A stretch of 64,000 nucleotides of DNA from contig CAIXXM010000024.1 of assembly GCA_903923395.1 (NCBI GenBank), forward strand, positions 1-64,000, written 5' to 3'. Below are positions 58,869-64,000 of this stretch, in pieces (within the stretch, counting starts at the first letter, position 1; the number at the start of each line of letters is the position of its first letter). Both the position numbers and the translations under genes were made by a program. The DNA comes from an uncultured Acidobacteriia bacterium. GTDB taxonomy: Bacteria; Acidobacteriota; Terriglobia; Bryobacterales; Bryobacteraceae. The notes under the pieces are model-generated. The model saw only the letters and a program-made list of their open reading frames with translations, did no database searches and had not been told where the DNA came from.

Positions 58869-59983
58869 GGGTCTTGTTTTCCTGCGGTGATTTTTTTCCC
58901 AACCTTGGCGGGGTGACTTCGCTGGTGGATGATCTTACGCGGATGCTGCGTCGTTCCGGGCATGAAGTTAGCGTCCTGACCAGGCGTTGGCCCGGCATGG
59001 TGGCAAAAGAAGTCCACAACGGCTATGAGATTCTCCGTCTGGATTACCCCGTCCTGTTTGAAGACGTGGAATGGAACTTAGGGCTGCTGACCCGTTCGCC
59101 TGGTATATTGCGAAGCCTGTACCGGTTGCTGCGGGAGCGCCGGATCGAAGTGGTTTGCATCGGCCTGCTGGATACGAGTGCGTTCTATCTGCTGCTGCTG
59201 AAGCTGATCCTGCGGTTCAAGGTTGTCCTCTATCTGCACGGCAGTGACACGCGGGTCTTGCCGCGAACTTTCCCCAACTACCGGCGCGTCTTGCAGTGGG
59301 CACTGACGTCGGCGGAAGTGATCTTGCCTGTTTCCGAAGAACTGGGCCGGGAGGCAGCAGTATTTGCGCCATCTGCCGCGCCGAAAATGCAGGTAACGCC
59401 GAACGGGATTGACGTGCAGGCCCTGCTGGCCACGCTGGCTTTCGAATGGCCGCGTCCATATGTGGCTTTTGTGGGCAGGCTGGTCCGTGAGAAGGACGTG
59501 GACACTCTGATCGAGGCCTTTGATGCTGCCGCACCGGCGCTGGGGGACGTGGATTTATTGATCGCAGGCAAAGGTCGCGAAGGGGACCGGCTGGCTGCGA
59601 AAGCGCGGGGGCTGGCATCGGCCAACCGCATCCATTTTCTGGGTCTGCTGCCGAGAGAACAATGCTGGTCTGTGATCCGCGGCTCGCAGTTGGTGGCGCT
59701 GCCTTCGCGGACCGAAGGGCATCCCATCGTCGCGCTGGAGGCAAGGGTGGCGGGAAAGCCTCTTTTGGGTTCTGACATTCCGGGTATCGCCAGAGTGATC
59801 GAGCATGGCAGGACGGGGATGTTGTTCCCGCAGGGAGATGTTGCGGCGCTGGCGGATCTCTTCCGCACGTACCTTACGGATGCCAGGGCGCTGGCGGAGT
59901 TGACTGCCGGTGCGGATGCGGCGGACAAGTCGGCTTGGGGCCTGGGCACGGAACTGGAAGACGTGCTCTTGTCACTGCGATGA
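58865..59983 (+). CDS. Glycosyltransferase family 4
   Basis: 372 residues, GTG start within the previous stop. RVLFSCGDFFPNLGGVTSLV carries the glycine-rich acceptor loop; the donor half has FVGRLVREKDVDTLIEAFDA and PSRTEGHPIVALEARVAGKP (E-x7-E near residue 285). Coupled to both neighbours by overlaps. Confidence 0.88.
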   Translation: MRVLFSCGDFFPNLGGVTSLVDDLTRMLRRSGHEVSVLTRRWPGMVAKEVHNGYEILRLDYPVLFEDVEWNLGLLTRSPGILRSLYRLLRERRIEVVCIGLLDTSAFYLLLLKLILRFKVVLYLHGSDTRVLPRTFPNYRRVLQWALTSAEVILPVSEELGREAAVFAPSAAPKMQVTPNGIDVQALLATLAFEWPRPYVAFVGRLVREKDVDTLIEAFDAAAPALGDVDLLIAGKGREGDRLAAKARGLASANRIHFLGLLPREQCWSVIRGSQLVALPSRTEGHPIVALEARVAGKPLLGSDIPGIARVIEHGRTGMLFPQGDVAALADLFRTYLTDARALAELTAGADAADKSAWGLGTELEDVLLSLR

Positions 59984-60879
59984 AGACGAAATCGGCGCTG
60001 GTGATCCCGCTCTTGCGGCAGGTGGATGATTGGCTGCGGCAATGCCTTGCTTCGGCGGTGGCGCAGACGGTGCCGTGTGAAGTGATTGTGGTGACGTCGC
60101 CGCGCACTCCGGAATCCAACCGCGAAGTGCTGCGTGAATTCCAGGCGCGCCATGCGCAACTCAAGGTGATCGAACGGGAGCCCCAGATGCGGTTTGCGGC
60201 TGCGCTGAATTTAGGAATCCGTGCGGCACGGGCGGAACGCGTTGGCTTTCTGCTGTCCGATGACTGGCTGGGCGCGTCCGCGGTGGAGAAGTCTGAAGCA
60301 CTGGAGGCGGATATCGTGAGCAGCCAGTCCAGAATGCTGGCGGCGGACGGAGTTACGGTGCTGCCGCATCTGGAGCGGCTCCGGACGGAGGCGGAGTATC
60401 AAAGGCTGGCCGACGACAGCGAGCGGGCGAACTATCTGGGGCACTTTCTGCTCTTCCGCAGGGAAGCGCTGCTGGCCATCGGCGGTGTCGATGAAACCAT
60501 CGGCGACTCGCCGGGCGTGGATGATTTTGACATGCTCTGGTGCCTGCTGGAGCGGGGTGCGTCTGTCGCGATCCTCGAAGAACAGCTCTATCATTACCGC
60601 GACCACCCTGGCGAGCGGCTCACCACGCGGCGCAAAGAGGATATGGTGGCGACATTCCACCGCATCCTGGACAAACACGGTGTTGCCGGAAGCCGGAGGG
60701 ATGAGATGTACCGGGAACATGCCGAGTGGTTCGGGAAATCGATGACGGAGATCTATGAGCGCCGTCAGTTCAGCCATCTGCCCTGGTTGCTGCGGGTGTT
60801 GCAAAGGCCGTATCGCGCGATGGTGCCGTTATCATTCCGGCACTGGTTCCACGACGCTATTCTTCGCCGTCTGCTGTGA
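59980..60879 (+). CDS. Glycosyltransferase family 2, paralog of 50435-51406
   Basis: 299 residues; ATG 59980 overlaps the preceding stop. KTKSALVIPLLRQVDDWLRQ, TVPCEVIVVTSPRTPESN, FLLSDDWLGASAVEKSE and VDETIGDSPGVDDFDMLWCL match the protein at 50435-51406 block for block, as does the later YHYRDHPGERLTTRRKED. Its clean start gives the expected N-terminus for the disturbed copy. The 3' end overlaps the convergent GT4 gene by 23 bp. Confidence 0.87.
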   Translation: MKTKSALVIPLLRQVDDWLRQCLASAVAQTVPCEVIVVTSPRTPESNREVLREFQARHAQLKVIEREPQMRFAAALNLGIRAARAERVGFLLSDDWLGASAVEKSEALEADIVSSQSRMLAADGVTVLPHLERLRTEAEYQRLADDSERANYLGHFLLFRREALLAIGGVDETIGDSPGVDDFDMLWCLLERGASVAILEEQLYHYRDHPGERLTTRRKEDMVATFHRILDKHGVAGSRRDEMYREHAEWFGKSMTEIYERRQFSHLPWLLRVLQRPYRAMVPLSFRHWFHDAILRRLL

Positions 60880-62020
60880 AGCCGCGGCTGAAGAGCCGTT
60901 GGAACAGAGAAGTGCCGCGCCGGGGCTGGATCAATGGCTTGTAGACGGCGGCGCGCTGATCCCAGGTGTGATTGGTGAGGATATAGTCGATGGCGCCTTC
61001 GCGGTTCCAAGGCGTGTTCGCTGCCCGGACGGCGGCTTCGGCGAGAGCTTCCATGTTTTCGCTGCGGACGACGAAGCCGAGGCCGGATTCGCCGACGACA
61101 TGATCATTCGGGAAGCCGGACTCGCTGACCACAGGAAGTCCGGCACGCAGGTAATGATAAATCTTGGAGCTTTCGTTGTTCTGCATGAAGGGTCCTGCGG
61201 AGACGACGATCCCAACGGTAGCGAAATGCAGGTAATTCCAGGAATCCTCATACGGGCAACTGCCGAGGTTGGTGACCCACTCCGGGTTCAGGGCCGCGGT
61301 TTCGCCAACGCCGAGAAAGCAGAGGCGCAGACCGGCGCGGCTGAGGTGTCGGCCGAGTTCGTTCAGTTTGGCGGTCAGGACACGGTTCGCTTCCGGCTGG
61401 GATTCGGAGGAGTATATATTGCCGGAGAAGATACAAACCGGCTGGCCGATATTCGGGTAGGGATTGACGCCGGGCGGAGGGATTTCCCGGTCAACACCAC
61501 CCGGCACCAGCAGGAGACCTTTTCTGTTGCCGTGGATGTTCTTCCAGAGATCGATGCCCGCTTGGCTGAGCAGCGTCACGTAGCGGGACTTGCGGGCAAT
61601 ATCGACTTGCGTGGCGTAAAGATCTTCCCGCAGCTTGCCGTAGAAGTAGATGCCGGGCATGTCTTGCGGTCCCACAACGGAACCGAGTTTGGAAATGATG
61701 AACGGGTGGCCCGCGCCGCCACAGCGCAGCAGGTTTTGGAAGCCTTTGTGGAAGACGGTTTTGACTACGTCATATTGCTTCCAGTCGACTTTCTTGAGGG
61801 GAACGCGGCGCAGATTTTGGGCCATTTGCACGGGTTCCGCGCCTTCGCGCCAGCGGGGTTCATTGGTGGCGATATCAACCTGGTGTCCCATGCGCGCCAG
61901 GCCTTCGGAGATTTTGAGCCAGCGGATGAAACTCATATCCCGCAGTTCCCAGGGCATGTGGGAATCGGAGTAAACAGTAACAATCCGGGCGGCGTTGGCC
62001 AGTGGAAGCGCAGTCGTCAT
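60857..62020 (-). CDS. Glycosyltransferase family 4-like
   Basis: 387 residues with GT-B layout. The N-terminal half includes IVTVYSDSHMPWELRDMSFI; the C-terminal half has CIFSGNIYSSESQPEANRVL and NNESSKIYHYLRAGLPVVSE, where the usual E-x7-E appears as E-S-S-K-I-Y-H-Y. The motif departs from typical GT4 but is seen in some EPS transferases that keep a single Glu. Divergent from the GT2 gene that follows. Confidence 0.78.
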   Translation of the reverse strand: MTTALPLANAARIVTVYSDSHMPWELRDMSFIRWLKISEGLARMGHQVDIATNEPRWREGAEPVQMAQNLRRVPLKKVDWKQYDVVKTVFHKGFQNLLRCGGAGHPFIISKLGSVVGPQDMPGIYFYGKLREDLYATQVDIARKSRYVTLLSQAGIDLWKNIHGNRKGLLLVPGGVDREIPPPGVNPYPNIGQPVCIFSGNIYSSESQPEANRVLTAKLNELGRHLSRAGLRLCFLGVGETAALNPEWVTNLGSCPYEDSWNYLHFATVGIVVSAGPFMQNNESSKIYHYLRAGLPVVSESGFPNDHVVGESGLGFVVRSENMEALAEAAVRAANTPWNREGAIDYILTNHTWDQRAAVYKPLIQPRRGTSLFQRLFSRGFTADGEE

Positions 62021-62105
62021 CGGATCTCAATTATCATATGCAGGGGTCTCCCGACTGACCAAATCCAGCTTTCCCATGTGCCATGAACCGATGCCGGAGA
62101 TGCCG

Positions 62106-63080
62106 GTGCCAGATGTCAGCATTGTGATCTGCACCTGTGACCGTGCGGTGCAATTGGAACAGCTGCTGCACTCCATTGCCGTGCAGGAAACATTGCTGAC
62201 GCGCGAGATTCTGGTGGTGGACAATCATCCAGAGGCGAAGGCTCTGGGGGAGTTGCGGGAGCGGTTCGGGGAAGTGCGCTGGCTGGAAGAACCGAGGCGG
62301 GGGCTTTCCTACGCCCGGAATGCCGGGATTCGTGCCGCCCGCGGGCAGGCTGTCGTATTTGTGGATGACGATATGACCGTGCCGCCGCTTTGGCTCGAGA
62401 ACCTCGCTGGAGGTGTGGTGGGCGGCGATTTTGGCATGATGATGGGGCCTGTGCTGCCGGAAAAGCTGGATACGCGTGCGGAGCAGATCTTTGAAGCTTA
62501 CGGCGGGCATGGGCACTCCATGGAGCCGGGAGAATACGATCTGCACTGGCTGCGGCAGCAGCGCTTTGTGTTGCCGTTGTGGAGCGTGGGCGGGGTAGGG
62601 AACAGCGCTGTGTCGCGGCGGTTGTTTGAGGATTCCCGGATTGGCTTGTTTGAGGAAGCGCTCGGGGTGGGTACGCGCGCAGGCAGTTGGGAGGATCTGT
62701 ATTTTCTCTATCTGCTGCTGCGGGGCCGGGAGACGGTGCGGCGGGAGCCACGCGCCGCGGTTTCGCACGCGCACCGCGAAACCATGACGGGCTTGCGCGA
62801 GCAACTCTGTGGCTACCGGCGGGGCGAAGTGTGTTTTTGTTTGCTGGTGCTCTTCCGGCATGGGGACTTGCGCGGGCTATCGCATCTGTTTTTCTGGATT
62901 CCGTGGTGGCGGTTCCGGCTGCTGGCAGGTGAGATCAACCGCCGCTTGCAGGGGGACCGGCTGTTGTCCTTTTCCCTGATGGCACGGGAAACGCTGGCTT
63001 ACTTGGGCGGGCCATGGGCGCTGGTCGCGTCGCTGCGGCGGGCGGCGGCGTTGCGCGTGCCTGACGGGCGGGGCAAATAA
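62106..63080 (+). CDS. Glycosyltransferase family 2
   Basis: 324 residues. GTG at 62106 has GGAG 6 nt upstream and begins the fold at once (PDVSIVICTCDRAVQLEQLL); earlier ATGs at 62076, 62091 and 62100 lack good sites. AVVFVDDDMTVPPLW holds the DDD metal site near residue 92. The stop overlaps the acyltransferase start by 1 nt, so the two are coupled. Confidence 0.85.
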   Translation: MPDVSIVICTCDRAVQLEQLLHSIAVQETLLTREILVVDNHPEAKALGELRERFGEVRWLEEPRRGLSYARNAGIRAARGQAVVFVDDDMTVPPLWLENLAGGVVGGDFGMMMGPVLPEKLDTRAEQIFEAYGGHGHSMEPGEYDLHWLRQQRFVLPLWSVGGVGNSAVSRRLFEDSRIGLFEEALGVGTRAGSWEDLYFLYLLLRGRETVRREPRAAVSHAHRETMTGLREQLCGYRRGEVCFCLLVLFRHGDLRGLSHLFFWIPWWRFRLLAGEINRRLQGDRLLSFSLMARETLAYLGGPWALVASLRRAAALRVPDGRGK

Positions 63081-64000
63081 TGCTGTTCAACTCCTTCGAG
63101 TATTTGGTGTTCCTGCCTCTGGCGGTGGCTGGATATTTCCTCTTGCCCGCGCGATTGAGGAACCTCTGGCTGCTATTGGCCAGTTGCGTCTTCTATATGG
63201 TCTACCGGCCGGGTTACATCCTGGTGCTGGCGGGCCTGATTGGGATTGATTATTCGGCCGGGATTCTGATCGAGGGTGCGTCGCGGCAGAGAGCGCGGCA
63301 GTATCTGCTGGCCAGTATCTTTGCGACTTGCGCGGTGCTGGTGGCGTTCAAGTACTTTGACTTCTTCGCGGAGAGCTTATGGCTGGCGTTGCGGCTTCAC
63401 CGGAAGCCTCCTGTGACAGGGTGGCCGCTGCCAATTGGACTCTCCTTTCATACCTTCCAGAGTCTGGCGTATGTGATTGAGGTTTACCGTGGCCGCCAGA
63501 GCGCGGAGCGAAACCCGGTCACTTATGCCACTTATGTGCTGTTCTTTCCCCAACTGGTGGCGGGTCCGATTGAGAGACCGGGACATATGCTGCACCAGTT
63601 TGTGGCGTTCCACCGCTTTGACCCCGTTCGGGTCTCGCACGGGCTTCGAAGGATTGCCTGGGGGTTGTTCAAAAAGTCCGTGATTGCGGACCGTCTTGCG
63701 TTGTTCGTCAATGATGTTTATGCCAAGCCGCAGGATTTCGGCGGGTTCTATCTCACGGCGGCGGCAGTGGCCTTCACTTATCAGATTTACTGCGATTTTT
63801 CAGGCTATACGGATATTGCACTGGGTTCCGCGCAGGTGCTTGGCTTCCGGCTCTGCGAAAATTTTGATTCGCCGTTCCGGGCTGCTTCGCTGGCAGACTT
63901 CTGGCGGCGGTGGCATATCTCGCTTTCGAGCTGGTTTCGGGACTATGTTTATATTCCGCTCGGGGGCAACCGGGGGACGAAATTCCTGACGGCGCGGAAT
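63080..64000 (+). CDS. MBOAT O-acyltransferase (AlgI-like), 5' part, cut by the window end
   Basis: 307 codons are present; the frame is still open at the edge. The start LFNSFEYLVFLPLAVAGYFL is the hallmark of AlgI/DltB-type membrane acyltransferases, and FYMVYRPGY, PIGLSFHTFQSLAYVIEVYR, FFPQLVAGPIERP and YCDFSGYTDIALGSAQVLGF follow in the family order. The catalytic-type His is in WRRWHISLSSWFRDYVYIPL near residue 280. Such proteins pass acyl groups across the membrane to modify exported polysaccharide, usually with an AlgX/AlgJ-like partner, which would lie to the right. Confidence 0.93.
   Translation, partial: MLFNSFEYLVFLPLAVAGYFLLPARLRNLWLLLASCVFYMVYRPGYILVLAGLIGIDYSAGILIEGASRQRARQYLLASIFATCAVLVAFKYFDFFAESLWLALRLHRKPPVTGWPLPIGLSFHTFQSLAYVIEVYRGRQSAERNPVTYATYVLFFPQLVAGPIERPGHMLHQFVAFHRFDPVRVSHGLRRIAWGLFKKSVIADRLALFVNDVYAKPQDFGGFYLTAAAVAFTYQIYCDFSGYTDIALGSAQVLGFRLCENFDSPFRAASLADFWRRWHISLSSWFRDYVYIPLGGNRGTKFLTARN

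Noticed and set aside
60755-62086. 443-codon plus-strand frame over the minus-strand GT4 gene
   Set aside because: The minus-strand reading has a GT-B layout; the plus reading has no family features.

Overview
The window is a GC-rich bacterial chromosome segment, most likely from an Acidobacteriota of the Solibacter/Bryobacter type. This is inferred from two DUF1592 cytochrome-like / DUF1552 gene pairs, a PEP-CTERM protein, large PAS hybrid kinases and very dense exopolysaccharide (EPS) genes. It was read by eye only, so family names rest on motifs. No rRNA, CRISPR array or complete insertion sequence was seen.

Layout. 1-375: possible edge of a mobile element, then tRNA-Gln(CTG) with its terminator. 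380-2876 (-): dTDP-sugar genes rmlC-rmlB-rmlA, without rmlD. 2914-7644 (+): a six-PAS hybrid kinase with HisKA, two receivers and an HPt domain. 7741-8073: three tandem ~110-bp units, each carrying a copy of the 3' end of the adjacent glycosyltransferase gene. 8078-12412 (-): EPS initiation operon with one intact phosphoglycosyl transferase (PGT) and two proteins carrying PGT-like domains that lack the Asp-Glu dyad, one fused to a TagA/WecG glycosyltransferase and one to a hexapeptide-helix protein. 12567-30729 (+): 15-gene EPS operon with a STAS regulator, Wzy-like polymerase/ligase, glycosidase-like protein, eight glycosyltransferases, acetyltransferase, Wza, Wzc-like protein and Wzx flippase. 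30719-33494 (-): a partner-switching module (RsbU/V/W-like) coupled to inorganic pyrophosphatase.

33621-49375 is mixed: the two DUF1592/DUF1552 pairs, RibA, a LytS-type kinase, a short RecQ, a GMC oxidoreductase, a membrane dipeptidase, small hypotheticals and a PEP-CTERM protein. At 49505 lies tRNA-Ser(CGA), followed by a VapBC module enclosed by an exact 19-bp duplication of the tRNA 3' end (an ~890-bp islet). 50435-64000 is a second surface-glycan cluster: nine glycosyltransferases on both strands, two paralogous proteins of unrecognised family, and the start of an AlgI-type O-acyltransferase cut by the window end.

How it fits together: dTDP-sugars feed glycosyltransferases; the intact PGT loads the first sugar phosphate on the lipid carrier; Wzx/Wzy/Wzc-like/Wza flip, polymerise and export the chain; pyrophosphatase may pull nucleotide-sugar synthesis forward. 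A STAS protein at the head of the EPS operon and a complete RsbU/V/W set at its far end suggest, as inference, that polysaccharide output is controlled by partner switching.
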